This document shows positions 37,554-50,864 of a stretch of DNA of 64,000 nucleotides, piece by piece. The stretch is from the NCBI RefSeq assembly GCF_017357425.1, contig NZ_CP014571.1:1860001-1924000 (forward strand). The letters are read 5' to 3'. Within the stretch, counting starts at the first letter, position 1. The number at the start of each line of letters is the position of its first letter. The notes beneath the pieces are model-generated. The model had not been told where the DNA came from, ran no database searches, and saw only the letters and a list, made by a program, of their open reading frames with translations. The translations under genes and the position numbers were made by a program. Source of the DNA: Arthrobacter sp. D5-1 (GTDB lineage Bacteria > Actinomycetota > Actinomycetes > Actinomycetales > Micrococcaceae).

Positions 37554-38291
37554 ATGACTCAGATCACCCCCGAGACGCTGCCCGAAGAGCTTCACAAAGC
37601 CGCCGGCACCGTCACCCGCATCCTCGCCAAACTGGACGACTCATCCGTCGCTGAACCGTCGGAGCTGCCAGGCTGGACCCGGGGTCACGTCCTCGCCCAC
37701 CTTGCCGGGATCTCAAATGCCATGGCCCGGCAACTTGAGTACGCGCGCCGCGGCGAAACCGGGGAACTGTACGACGGCGGCATGGACGGCCGTAACAAGG
37801 CCATCGCACTCGCGGCGGGGCACAGCCTCACGGAGCACACGGAGGCCGTCACCACCGCCATGGATGCGGCGATTGCCGCGTTCGATGCCTTGGGACCGGA
37901 GGACTGGCAGGCGCGTATTGCGTACCGGGACGGGACAGTGCTCGACGGCGGCCTGGCCCTATGGCGGGAGCTCACCATCCATGCGTCGGATTTGGGTGTG
38001 GGGTTCGGACCGGAGACATGGAACAGGCCTTTCTGCGAACACCTGATTGGCTTCCTCGCTGCACGCGTCCCTGACACGTACAAATTCGTCCTGCAGCCCA
38101 CCGGCCTGCCACAGAGGACCATTGGCAGCGGCGGCACCTCCATCGCGATTACCGGCATGCTGACCGACATCGCCGCGTGGCTTGCGGGCCGAGAGCCCAG
38201 CCTGGGCAGCCTTCGCGCAACAGCGGCCGCCGATGGAGTGGACCTGCCGGACCTGCTGCCCTGGCCGGCACCCCAGCCCGCCGCCCGCTGA
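37554..38291 (+). CDS. maleylpyruvate isomerase-type mycothiol-dependent family protein
   Basis: A 245-residue protein of the DinB-like MDMPI_N family: LPGWTRGHVLAHLAGISNAMARQLEYARRG carries the first metal-binding His, and LALWRELTIHASDLGVG the second conserved His/Glu group. These proteins bind zinc and often use mycothiol, the actinobacterial thiol, to isomerise or detoxify small molecules. The exact substrate is unknown. It is monocistronic, between the arg hairpin and a repeat array. Confidence 0.8.
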   Translation: MTQITPETLPEELHKAAGTVTRILAKLDDSSVAEPSELPGWTRGHVLAHLAGISNAMARQLEYARRGETGELYDGGMDGRNKAIALAAGHSLTEHTEAVTTAMDAAIAAFDALGPEDWQARIAYRDGTVLDGGLALWRELTIHASDLGVGFGPETWNRPFCEHLIGFLAARVPDTYKFVLQPTGLPQRTIGSGGTSIAITGMLTDIAAWLAGREPSLGSLRATAAADGVDLPDLLPWPAPQPAAR

Positions 38292-38299
38292 GCCGCGCA

Positions 38300-38373
38300 C
38301 GCTCTCTCACGTCCCTCGTGTTTGGGCGGGTCGCTCTCTCACGTCCCTCGTGTTTGGGCGGGTCGCTCTCTCA
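38300..38373. repeat. 32-bp tandem repeat, 2.3 copies
   Basis: Two identical 32-bp units (38300-38331 and 38332-38363) start CGCTCTCTCACGTCCCTCG and end TTTGGGCGGGT; a third begins at 38364 and breaks off after 10 bp. The length is not a multiple of three, so it is non-coding. It lies between two convergent genes. A degenerate array of the same unit and period is at 44389-44484. Confidence 0.85.
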
Positions 38374-38384
38374 GGCCCCGGGAG

Positions 38385-39890
38385 CTAATTGCTTCGGGTT
38401 TTTTCCGCTGCAGCCCGCCAGAGGTGCATGGTGGCATACGAACGCCACGGGCTGACCTCCCTGAAATCGGCGCTGAGCCCAGTGCCGGCGGGCAGGACCT
38501 TTATGCCGTTCCGGACCGCAGCATCATTGGCCAGGAGAACATCCGGAGCACCGAGGACACGCATTGCCACGTAGCCAACAGTCCATGGCCCCACTCCGGG
38601 CAAGGGGAGCAGCTTGCTTTCGAGGCTGGTGGGATCGTCGCCGTAGCCGAAATCAAGTGCTCCGCTGGCCATGGCTTCGGACGCGGCCATGATGGAGTCA
38701 ATCCGCCGCTGGGGTCCACGGAGGAACGCTCGCCCGTGTTCGGCGATCTCGGCCGCCGTCGGAAACAAACGCTCCAAGCCGGGGGTGGCGCTATCCACGC
38801 TGGTTCCGGCAGCAGATAACTGAGTGAGGGCCGTTCGCGCGGCTGCTACGGTGATTTGCTGCCCGATCATGGCCCGGATGAGTAGTTCGTGGGGATCCAC
38901 AGCCCCCGGCAGGCGTATTCCTGGGATCGCGGTCACACTGGCAGTCAGCCTCGCATCTGTTGCCAGAGCGTCGTCGATTGCCTGGGGATCAGCGTCCACG
39001 TCGAACAGCCTCCGGACCCGGCTCAAGAGTGCCGGGAGATCGTGGAGGTCCAGCACCGCAGCTGTAAGTTGCAAGGGTTTGCCAGGAGCTGAGGGGTTAT
39101 ACGAGACAGAGAAGGAGGCACTGCCCCGCGGCAGGCGCAGGGTGCGGGCGTAAGTCCTGCTTCCATCGGTGCCGGTTCCGTCCTCCGAGGTGCGCACCGT
39201 CTCGATGCCCGGCACCGCTCGTACTGCCAGGAAATCGAAAATGCCCGGATCGAAGGGCTCCCTGTAAGGAAGGTTCAGCGTCAAGGCCGCGGGGGCGTGC
39301 ACCGCAGCACCGGTACCCCGGTGTTGCCTGGACTTGGCCCCGGTAGCGCGCACCGCCGTCGGGGTCATGGCGAACACTTCGCCAATGGTGTCGTTGAATT
39401 GCCGCACGCTGTTGAAACCCGAAGCAAACGCAACGTCGGCAAGGAGCATATCTGTGGAGACCAACAGGGTCCTGGCGGTTTGTGCCCTGCTGGCCCGTGC
39501 CAGCGATAGTGGACCGGCGCCAAGTTCATTGCTGAGGATGCGGTTGAGTTGCCGTGCGGAGTAGCCCAACCGGTGGGCGAGGCCGTCGACGCCCTCGCGG
39601 GTGATCACGCCGTCGTTGATCAGCCGCATGGCCCGGCCGGCTATGTCCGAGCGGATGTTCCAGGCCGGAGTTCCCGGGACAGCTTCGGGCAGGCACCGCT
39701 TGCAGGCGCGGTAGCCGGCTTCATGGGCAGCGGCCGAGGTTTCGTAGAACGTGACGTTCTCGGCTTTGGGGGTTCTGGCGGGGCACGATGGCCGGCAATA
39801 GATGCCTGTGGAACTGACGGCCGTGAAGAACTGCCCGTCGAACCGTGTGTCCCGGGCGTCGATTGCCCGGTAGCGCTGCCAGAAGTCCAT
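38385..39890 (-). CDS. Ada-AlkA fusion: methyl-accepting regulator and 3-methyladenine DNA glycosylase
   Basis: A 501-residue protein. The N-terminal Ada zinc domain has Cys32, Cys36, Cys63 and Cys66 (YCRPSCPAR and ACKRCLPEA); Cys32 would accept methyl from phosphotriesters. An AraC-type helix-turn-helix follows (about 80-180, VAFASGFNSVRQFN). The C-terminal AlkA glycosylase has the helix-hairpin-helix LLPLPGVGPWTVGYVAMRVL and the catalytic Asp in PDVLLANDAAV. It thus senses and repairs alkylated DNA in one chain. The ATG at 39890 (MDFWQRYRAI) has AGGATGAAG upstream. It is divergent from the second alkyl-base glycosylase. Confidence 0.93.
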   Translation of the reverse strand: MDFWQRYRAIDARDTRFDGQFFTAVSSTGIYCRPSCPARTPKAENVTFYETSAAAHEAGYRACKRCLPEAVPGTPAWNIRSDIAGRAMRLINDGVITREGVDGLAHRLGYSARQLNRILSNELGAGPLSLARASRAQTARTLLVSTDMLLADVAFASGFNSVRQFNDTIGEVFAMTPTAVRATGAKSRQHRGTGAAVHAPAALTLNLPYREPFDPGIFDFLAVRAVPGIETVRTSEDGTGTDGSRTYARTLRLPRGSASFSVSYNPSAPGKPLQLTAAVLDLHDLPALLSRVRRLFDVDADPQAIDDALATDARLTASVTAIPGIRLPGAVDPHELLIRAMIGQQITVAAARTALTQLSAAGTSVDSATPGLERLFPTAAEIAEHGRAFLRGPQRRIDSIMAASEAMASGALDFGYGDDPTSLESKLLPLPGVGPWTVGYVAMRVLGAPDVLLANDAAVRNGIKVLPAGTGLSADFREVSPWRSYATMHLWRAAAEKTRSN

Positions 39891-39957
39891 GGCTTCATCC
39901 TGCCAGCCGGCCGCGACCACGGCTAGCGGAAATCGGACATGGGCGTTGGCAGTTTGC

Positions 39958-39963
39958 TAGGGT
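39958..39963 (+). promoter_or_regulatory. -10 element for a leaderless glycosylase transcript
   Basis: TAGGGT is followed by 6 nt (CTGGGG) and the ATG. The 79-bp divergent region must also hold the promoter of the Ada-AlkA gene, so one activator could serve both. Confidence 0.5.
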
Positions 39964-39969
39964 CTGGGG

Positions 39970-40638
39970 ATGGGATCGTTCACGGAAAACGGAATCGGTC
40001 ATCCCGACGACGTGCGCAGTTTTCTCCAGGGCGATGCCCGCGACATTGCCCCGTTGATCCTGGGAGCCGTCCTCACCCACCAGTCCGATGCCGGCCCTGT
40101 CTCCGTAAGGCTCACCGAAGTGGAGGCCTATATGGGGCCGCGCGGTTCGGAACACCCTGACCCTGGATCACACACTTTCGGTGGCCCCACGGCCCGTAAT
40201 GCGCCCATGTTCGGGGCACCCGGATTCCTCTACGTCTACTTCACGTACGGGATGCACTATTGCGCGAACATCGTCTGTGGACCCGACGGGTTCGCATCCG
40301 CGCTGCTCCTGCGGGCAGGAGAAGTTGTAGAGGGGGAGGAGCTCGCCGCCGTCCGCAGGCCAGCCTCCAAAGCGCACAAGGACCTCGCCAGCGGACCGGC
40401 CCGACTCGCCTCCGCGTTGGGACTCACGACGGCGGACACCGGCCGTGACGCGCTCGCTTCACCGTTCAGCTTGTGGTTGCCGGCGACACCCGCAGCCGCC
40501 GTCGCCAGCGGACCGCGGGTGGGTGTATCGGGTCCTGGCGGCACCACGGAATATCCTTGGCGCTTTTGGATCGAAGACGATCCAACGGTGTCGCGGTACA
40601 AGGCAGCACGGCCCCGAAATAGGGTCGTTCCGCAATAA
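39970..40638 (+). CDS. DNA-3-methyladenine glycosylase, Aag/MPG family
   Basis: A 222-residue enzyme of the mammalian-type alkyladenine glycosylase fold, which excises 3-methyladenine, 7-methylguanine and hypoxanthine. VRLTEVEAYMGPRGSEHP contains the catalytic Glu; THTFGGPT-type residues (SHTFGGPTARNAPMFG) and YVYFTYGMHYCANIV are family signatures, and the late SGPARLASALG is the usual GPAKLxxALG. The MTase-independent activity complements the AlkA domain next door. Confidence 0.93.
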   Translation: MGSFTENGIGHPDDVRSFLQGDARDIAPLILGAVLTHQSDAGPVSVRLTEVEAYMGPRGSEHPDPGSHTFGGPTARNAPMFGAPGFLYVYFTYGMHYCANIVCGPDGFASALLLRAGEVVEGEELAAVRRPASKAHKDLASGPARLASALGLTTADTGRDALASPFSLWLPATPAAAVASGPRVGVSGPGGTTEYPWRFWIEDDPTVSRYKAARPRNRVVPQ

Positions 40639-40727
40639 CCGTCCCACCACATGACTTGTACCCCACGCGTTTACCAAAATCGCTGTAGAATGGACGGTCT
40701 GTCTTTTGCGATAGGGGTTACGGTTCG

Positions 40728-42956
40728 ATGCACGACGCTGATTTGGTCCACGAGCAGGAATATGTGGCCGGGCTGTACGCCCGGCTCGATGAGCTGCGCG
40801 CCGAAAAGCGCGCCCAGCTGGCGCAGGTGCGGAAGGCCGGCGCGGTGGGAACCATGCAGAACGTTTCCGAGCGTGACGCGTTCGCGGCCCTGTACGAAGA
40901 CCGCCTTGCCCAGCTCGACGCCGTCGACGACCGCTTGGTCTTCGGCCGCCTTGACCTTGACTCCGGTGAAGCACAATACATCGGGCGCATCGGTCTCTCT
41001 ACTGCCGATCTCCAGCGACTGATGGTCGATTGGCGTGCGCCCGAAGCCGGGCATTTTTACCAAGCCACGGCGTTCGATCGTCAAGGCGTGCGTCGCCGTC
41101 GCCACCTGATCCTTCAGGGGCGCGACGTGAAAGCGATTGAAGACGATGTCCTGGACGCGGGGATGCTCGCAGACAACGACTCTCTCCAAGGTGAAGGCGC
41201 ACTGCTGGCAGCACTGAACTCCAAGCGCACGGGCCGCATGTCGGACATCGTGGGCACCATCCAGTCTGAGCAGGACCGGATCATCCGATCCTCCATCTCC
41301 GGCGCGTTGGTGGTCCAAGGCGGTCCCGGAACGGGAAAGACCGCCGTTGCCCTGCACCGCGCTGCTTATCTGCTGTACACGCACCGCGAACGGCTCAAGA
41401 GCGCCGGCGTGTTGCTCGTTGGACCGTCGTCGTCCTTCATGCATTACATCGAACGCGTACTGCCATCCCTCGGCGAGACCGGCGTGGTCATGGCAAGCCT
41501 TGGCCGCCTGATGCCCGGCATCCATGCCATCCCCGAGGAAGACGCCGACGTTGCCGCACTCAAGGGCAAACTGGACATGGCCAAGGTGGTGGCCAACGCC
41601 GTCGCGAACCGCCAAAGGACGCCTGCTGAAGACCGCATCCTGGAAGTCGATTCACGGAAGCTCACTCTGACTGTCCGTCAGGTCCGCCGTGCCCGGGAAA
41701 AGGCCCGCGCAACGGGGAAACCCCACAACGAAGCGCGGCTCACGTTCGTGAAGATCCTCCTTCGCGAGCTCACGGAACAGCTGACGGACCTCGTCGAGGA
41801 AGGCAACATCGGCAACAACGCAGATCGCGCCTACCTGGCGGAAGACGTCCGGTCGGCGAGGGACGTGCGCATTGCGCTGAACCTCTGCTGGATGCCGATG
41901 ACACCGGAGAAGCTCATTTCCGAGCTCTTCAGCAAGCCGGCCATCCTTGAAGCCTGCACACCGCACCTGACGCCTGAACAGCGTTCGCTGCTGCAGCGGC
42001 CCGTGGACGCGCCCTGGACGGAAGCTGACGTTCCGCTGTTGGATGAAGCTGCTGAACTGTTGGGCGAACTGGACCCGGCAGCCGGCAGGGGATTGGCCCA
42101 GCAGGAGGCCGACCGCGCACGCGACATCGCCAACGCCAAGCAGACTCTTGCCAACATGGAAGCCATGGGTGTCGACGTCCTGGTCTCGGCTGAAGAACTT
42201 GCCGACCAGAACCAGGAACGCGAAGGCCGCCTGACCGCGGCGGAACGTGCCACCAGCGACCGTTCGTGGGCTTTCGGCCACATTGTGGTTGACGAAGCCC
42301 AGGAACTCTCACCCATGCAGTGGCGGCTCCTGGTACGCCGCTGCCCGCTGAAGTCGTTCACGATCGTCGGTGATATTGCCCAGACGAGTGCTGCGGCAGG
42401 TGCCAATTCGTGGCAGAGTGCCTTGGCGCCGTCGTTCGGTGACCGCTGGACCCTCGAAGAACTCACCGTCAACTACCGCACGCCCTCGCAGATCGCCGAA
42501 GCCGCAGTCCGCATGGCCAACCGCGCGGGACTGGTGGTCTCGGCTCCCAAGGCCGTGCGCGAAGGTAAATGGTCGCCCATTGTGGACCGCGTCGATGCCG
42601 ACAGCATCGTGTCGCACCTGGTGGACGTCCTGCCCGAGGAAGTTGAAGCGATCGACGGCGGCCTGCTGGCTGTCATTGCCGACGGGCCTCTTCTTCCGCA
42701 GGCCACCGCTGCGCTGCGGGAGGTCTACGGCCGCCGTATTGGCGCCGGGGCGGGCAGCTACGAACAGGACATCGTGGTCATCAGCCCCAAGGAGGCCAAG
42801 GGCCTGGAGTTCGATGGGGTGGTGGTCCTGGAACCGGCCGCCATGCTGAACCATGAGCACGGCAAGGTGGGCGACCTCTACGTCGCCATGACGCGAGCCA
42901 CGCAGCGCTTGCGTCTCATTGCCGCCGCCCCGGTACCTGCGGGTATCGAGCGCTAG
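40728..42956 (+). CDS. HelD/HelR-like RNA polymerase-associated superfamily 1 ATPase
   Basis: A 742-residue UvrD/Rep-like protein. The N-terminal ~110 residues form a charged coiled coil (EQEYVAGLYARLDELRAEKRA) and an arm with YIGRIGL and DWRAPEAGHFYQAT, the features of HelD rather than a DNA helicase. Walker A is GGPGTGKT (198-205); later motifs are VDEAQELSPMQW, VNYRTPSQIAEAA, GLEFDGVVVLE and YVAMTRATQRL. HelD recycles stalled RNA polymerase; the HelR subtype also displaces rifamycins. I see no palindromic rifamycin-associated element upstream, so HelD-type housekeeping is as likely. GATAGGGG serves as ribosome binding site. Confidence 0.85.
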   Translation: MHDADLVHEQEYVAGLYARLDELRAEKRAQLAQVRKAGAVGTMQNVSERDAFAALYEDRLAQLDAVDDRLVFGRLDLDSGEAQYIGRIGLSTADLQRLMVDWRAPEAGHFYQATAFDRQGVRRRRHLILQGRDVKAIEDDVLDAGMLADNDSLQGEGALLAALNSKRTGRMSDIVGTIQSEQDRIIRSSISGALVVQGGPGTGKTAVALHRAAYLLYTHRERLKSAGVLLVGPSSSFMHYIERVLPSLGETGVVMASLGRLMPGIHAIPEEDADVAALKGKLDMAKVVANAVANRQRTPAEDRILEVDSRKLTLTVRQVRRAREKARATGKPHNEARLTFVKILLRELTEQLTDLVEEGNIGNNADRAYLAEDVRSARDVRIALNLCWMPMTPEKLISELFSKPAILEACTPHLTPEQRSLLQRPVDAPWTEADVPLLDEAAELLGELDPAAGRGLAQQEADRARDIANAKQTLANMEAMGVDVLVSAEELADQNQEREGRLTAAERATSDRSWAFGHIVVDEAQELSPMQWRLLVRRCPLKSFTIVGDIAQTSAAAGANSWQSALAPSFGDRWTLEELTVNYRTPSQIAEAAVRMANRAGLVVSAPKAVREGKWSPIVDRVDADSIVSHLVDVLPEEVEAIDGGLLAVIADGPLLPQATAALREVYGRRIGAGAGSYEQDIVVISPKEAKGLEFDGVVVLEPAAMLNHEHGKVGDLYVAMTRATQRLRLIAAAPVPAGIER

Positions 42957-42980
42957 GAAAACGGGCCTCCGCAATCCTGC

Positions 42981-42986
42981 TAACTT
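42981..42986 (+). promoter_or_regulatory. -10 element for a leaderless tyrS transcript
   Basis: TAACTT is followed by 7 nt and the GTG that begins the conserved TyrRS sequence. It supports the GTG over the longer frame starting at 42919. Confidence 0.5.
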
Positions 42987-42993
42987 AGATCTC

Positions 42994-44304
42994 GTGTCAC
43001 ACGTAAACAACCTCGAGTCCCAGCACAACGATCCCGCTTTTGCCAATGTCTGGCAGGAGCTCAAATGGCGCGGCCTGATCCACGTTTCCACCGATGAAAC
43101 GGAACTGGAAAAGCTGCTCGCCGGGGACCCGATCACGTATTACTGTGGCTTCGATCCCACCGCGCCCTCCCTGCACCTGGGCAACCTTGTGCAGTTGCTG
43201 GTGATGCGACGCCTGCAGTTGGCAGGCCACAAGCCGCTCGGCCTGGTGGGTGGGTCCACTGGCCTGATCGGTGACCCACGTCCGACGGCGGAACGCACCT
43301 TGAACACCAAGGACACCGTTGCTGAGTGGGTTGGTTACCTGCAGGGCCAGGTGCGCCGCTTCCTCAGTTTCGAGGGCGAAAACCCGGCCCGCATGGTGAA
43401 CAACCTGGACTGGACGGCGCCGCTGACTGCTATCGACTTCCTGCGTGAAATCGGCAAGCACTTCCGTGTGGGCACCATGCTCCGCAAGGATGCTGTGGCG
43501 TCCCGCCTGAACTCCGACGAAGGCATCAGCTACACCGAATTCAGCTACCAGATCCTGCAGGGCATGGACTACCTCCAACTCTTCCGGGATTACGGCTGCG
43601 CGCTGCAGACCGGCGGCTCTGACCAGTGGGGCAATCTCACCAGCGGAACCGAACTGATCCGCAAGGTGGAAGGCAAGAGCGTCCACGCATTGGGGACGCC
43701 GCTGATCACCAACTCCGATGGCACCAAGTTCGGCAAGAGCGAAGGGAACGCCATCTGGCTGGACCCGGACATGTGCAGCCCGTACGCGTTCTACCAGTTC
43801 TGGCTCAACACGGCGGACGCGGATGTTGTGGACCGCCTCAAGGTCTTCACCTTCCTTTCGCGTGCAGAGATTGAGGCACTTGGAGAAGCTGTGGCGGAGC
43901 GTCCATTTGCCCGCGAGGGCCAGAAAAAGCTCGCTTTCGAAGTGACCTCGCTCGTTCATGGCGTCGAGGCAACGGAGAAGGTCATTGCAGCTTCGGCTGC
44001 ACTCTTCGGCAACGGCGATCTCACAGTTCTGGATGAGCGAACCCTTGAAGCCGCCACCGCCGAACTTCCATTGGCGACGATCGGCACCGACGGTTTGGGG
44101 ATCATCGACCTCCTGGTTGCCTCGGGTCTGTCCGACAGCAAGTCGGCTGCCCGCCGGACCGTAGGGGAGGGCGGCGCGTATGTGAACAACACCAAGGTCT
44201 CCGATCCCGATGCAGTCATTGCCCAGGATCAACTGCTGCACGGACGGTACTTGCTCCTCCGGCGTGGCAAGAAAAACCTTGCGACCATTGAGGTTTCTGC
44301 TTAG
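42994..44304 (+). CDS. tyrS: tyrosyl-tRNA synthetase
   Basis: A class I synthetase charging tRNA-Tyr, 436 residues. The HIGH-type motif is PTAPSLHLGNL (about 53-63), the tyrosine pocket YTEFSYQILQGMDYLQL, and the KMSKS-type motif KFGKSEG. A C-terminal S4 RNA-binding domain (DLLVASGLSDSKSAARR) completes the protein. The GTG at 42994 removes a 25-residue Arg-rich extension that overlaps the preceding gene's 3' end. A strong terminator follows. Confidence 0.96.
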   Translation: MSHVNNLESQHNDPAFANVWQELKWRGLIHVSTDETELEKLLAGDPITYYCGFDPTAPSLHLGNLVQLLVMRRLQLAGHKPLGLVGGSTGLIGDPRPTAERTLNTKDTVAEWVGYLQGQVRRFLSFEGENPARMVNNLDWTAPLTAIDFLREIGKHFRVGTMLRKDAVASRLNSDEGISYTEFSYQILQGMDYLQLFRDYGCALQTGGSDQWGNLTSGTELIRKVEGKSVHALGTPLITNSDGTKFGKSEGNAIWLDPDMCSPYAFYQFWLNTADADVVDRLKVFTFLSRAEIEALGEAVAERPFAREGQKKLAFEVTSLVHGVEATEKVIAASAALFGNGDLTVLDERTLEAATAELPLATIGTDGLGIIDLLVASGLSDSKSAARRTVGEGGAYVNNTKVSDPDAVIAQDQLLHGRYLLLRRGKKNLATIEVSA

Positions 44305-44326
44305 TACTCTTTTCCACCGCGTTCCG

Positions 44327-44361
44327 AAAGGGCCGGCAACCGTTACGGTTGCCGGCCCTTT
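44327..44361 (+). terminator. intrinsic terminator after tyrS
   Basis: A 16-bp perfect stem (44327-44342 with 44346-44361, core GGGCCGGCAACC) with a 3-nt TTA loop. The right arm ends CCCTTT and runs into TCTGCG. It is flanked 3' by the repeat array, and isolates tyrS from the rRNA operon. Confidence 0.88.
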
Positions 44362-44388
44362 CTGCGATTCCGTGCATGTCATCCTCGT

Positions 44389-44484
44389 CGCTCGCTCACA
44401 TCCCGCGGGTTTGATGGCGTCGCTCTCTCATGTCCCTCGGGTTTGGGGCGGATGCTCTCTCGCGTTCCTTGGGTTTGGTTGGGG
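44389..44484. repeat. degenerate 32-bp tandem repeat, 3 copies
   Basis: Three consecutive 32-bp units at 44389-44420, 44421-44452 and 44453-44484, each keeping CGCTCTCTC-type starts and a GGGTTTGG-type centre but diverged from one another. The middle unit (CGCTCTCTCATGTCCCTCGG) is closest to the array at 38300-38373. Same strand, same period, non-coding. It sits between the tyrS terminator and the rRNA promoter. Confidence 0.75.
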
Positions 44485-44628
44485 TTCGACGGCGGTGGTG
44501 GGGTTGTGTGATGGGCTTCACTTGGGTTGGTTTGGGGTGTGGTGGGGTGGTTTTGGGGGTGTTTTCCTTGTGTTGGCGGGGTTTTTGGGTGGTGTTGGGG
44601 TGGATTTGGTGTGGGGGTGGGGCGCGTG
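44485..44628 (+). other. G/T-rich strand-biased tract upstream of the rRNA operon
   Basis: On the plus strand this stretch is almost entirely G and T with very few A or C, with many GGGG and GGTGG runs. No gene is convincing in it. The short open frames it allows have no family character. Several G-runs are close enough for G-quadruplex formation. It ends at the rRNA promoter. Confidence 0.6.
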
Positions 44629-44634
44629 TAAAGT
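44605..44634 (+). promoter_or_regulatory. candidate rRNA operon promoter
   Basis: TTTGGT (44605-44610) and TAAAGT (44629-44634) are separated by 18 bp, about 395 bp before the 16S gene. No better pair is seen in the leader. The inverted repeat GAGTCGCC/GGCGACcGACTC just downstream would be near the transcript 5' end. Confidence 0.4.
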
Positions 44635-45027
44635 TATTCGAGTCGCCGCCGCTGATGCGGAAAGATGGCGACCGACTCCCTTCAAATTGCCGGTTTCGGT
44701 GGTGCTTTTGTGTGCTGCTGGTTGGTGTGGGAGGCCCGGGTTCTGGTTTGCTTTGTGCGGCTGGTTCGGGTAAGTTTGAAAAGTTGCTCCGGAGCGATCC
44801 TGGACCCTTGTGGTGTGGGTGGTGCCGGTAGTGTCTGTTGTTTGAGAACTCAATAGTGTGCCAAGTTTGTTGATACCGATTGTTTTATTGATTGGTTGAA
44901 ATTATGGCTGGATCATTGCGCACCCCCGTGTGTGGTGGTCTGGTTTTCAGCTGGTTTCGAATTTTGTGCAGCCGTGCCGGCCGTTATTTCCGGTGGGTGT
45001 GGTTGTGTCTGTTTGATTTGTTTTACT
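44635..45027 (+). promoter_or_regulatory. rRNA operon leader with processing and boxA-like signals
   Basis: The leader carries GTTTGAGAACTCAATAGTG (44840-44858), a motif repeated as GTTTGAGAACTACATAGTG in the 16S-23S spacer (46940-46958), as in other actinobacterial rrn operons. TGCCAAGTTTGTTGATA (about 44859-44875) is complementary, with bulges, to spacer sequence around 46650-46685 and would form the 16S RNase III stem. No protein gene is seen. Confidence 0.6.
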
Positions 45028-50243
<5,216 letters not shown>

Positions 50244-50399
50244 ACACAACACACTGCACGCGTCCACTATGTGGTTCCCGAACAACAACCCGCACCAAGG
50301 GTTGCCGGAACCAACAACTAAATAACAACACCACAGTTGTAACCACAAGTCTTCCCACCCACCCCCACCAAAAAAGGGGGGCCGGGACGGGTAACAGAG
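50244..50399 (+). promoter_or_regulatory. 23S-5S spacer with 23S processing stem
   Basis: Bases 50259-50291 are complementary to 46932-46964 over 33 nt with only two G-U pairs and one A-C mismatch, forming the RNase III stem that frames 23S. A C-rich then A-rich then G-rich segment (50354-50384, CCCACC...AAAAAAGGGGGGC) can fold into a second hairpin just before 5S. Confidence 0.65.
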
Positions 50400-50518
50400 T
50401 TACGGCGGTCATAGCGTGGGGGAAACGCCCGGTCCCATTCCGAACCCGGAAGCTAAGACCCACAGCGCCGATGGTACTGCACCCGGGAGGGTGTGGGAGA
50501 GTAGGACACCGCCGGACA
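50400..50518 (+). rRNA. rrf: 5S ribosomal RNA
   Basis: The 5' strand GTTACGGCGGTCATAGCG pairs with the 3' strand CACCGCCGGACA in the terminal helix. The conserved CCCGGTCCCATTCCGAACC and GGGAGAGTAGG segments are present. About 119 nt. Confidence 0.96.
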
Positions 50519-50529
50519 ACCATTAAGGC

Positions 50530-50558
50530 AAGAGCCCCGACCACAGGTCGGGGCTCTT
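50530..50558 (+). terminator. intrinsic terminator of the rRNA operon
   Basis: A 13-bp perfect stem, AAGAGCCCCGACC (50530-50542) with its complement (50546-50558), a 3-nt ACA loop, then CCCCTTTAA. It lies 11 bp after 5S. Confidence 0.92.
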
Positions 50559-50804
50559 CCCCTTTAACCACCCAACCCCTAAACGAGGCAAAGCATCCAT
50601 CAACCGGGAACTTGCCAACAACCCAGGCCAGTCGCTGTCGCTGAAGGCTTCCCGCAGGCTGCTGAAGCGGCTGTGAGACTTGACACGGGAGGCCGGGAAT
50701 CAGGTCCAGGCGTTCGGCTGCCGTGGTGGCGTCGAATAGAATTGCATAAGACATACGAGTCGGTAGCTGAGCGCTGCCGGCGGCGTGACAACGAAATAAG
50801 GGTT
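50559..50804 (+). promoter_or_regulatory. upstream region of the repeat TPR gene
   Basis: No gene is seen. TAGAAT at 50737-50742 is a fair -10, with TTCGGC about 18 bp upstream as a weak -35. The first half, after the rRNA terminator, shows nothing identifiable. Confidence 0.35.
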
Positions 50805-50864
50805 ATGAGCGACTACGCACGCGCCAGTGGTCGGCTCGCAACAGGAGGAATCCACCATGGCTGA
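50805..50864 (+). CDS. possible 19-residue leader peptide overlapping the TPR gene start
   Basis: ATG 50805 is preceded by AAGGG and opens MSDYARASGRLATGGIHHG, with its TGA (50862-50864) overlapping the first codons of the next gene (ATG 50857). The arrangement would allow translational coupling. The peptide shows no special codon runs. It may be chance. Confidence 0.25.
   Translation: MSDYARASGRLATGGIHHG

Noticed and set aside
38300..38373. CRISPR array
   Set aside because: Units are directly adjacent 32-mers with no spacers and no cas genes nearby.
40639..40727. Rifamycin-associated element before the HelD/HelR-like gene
   Set aside because: No palindrome of the expected kind is present in the 89-bp gap.
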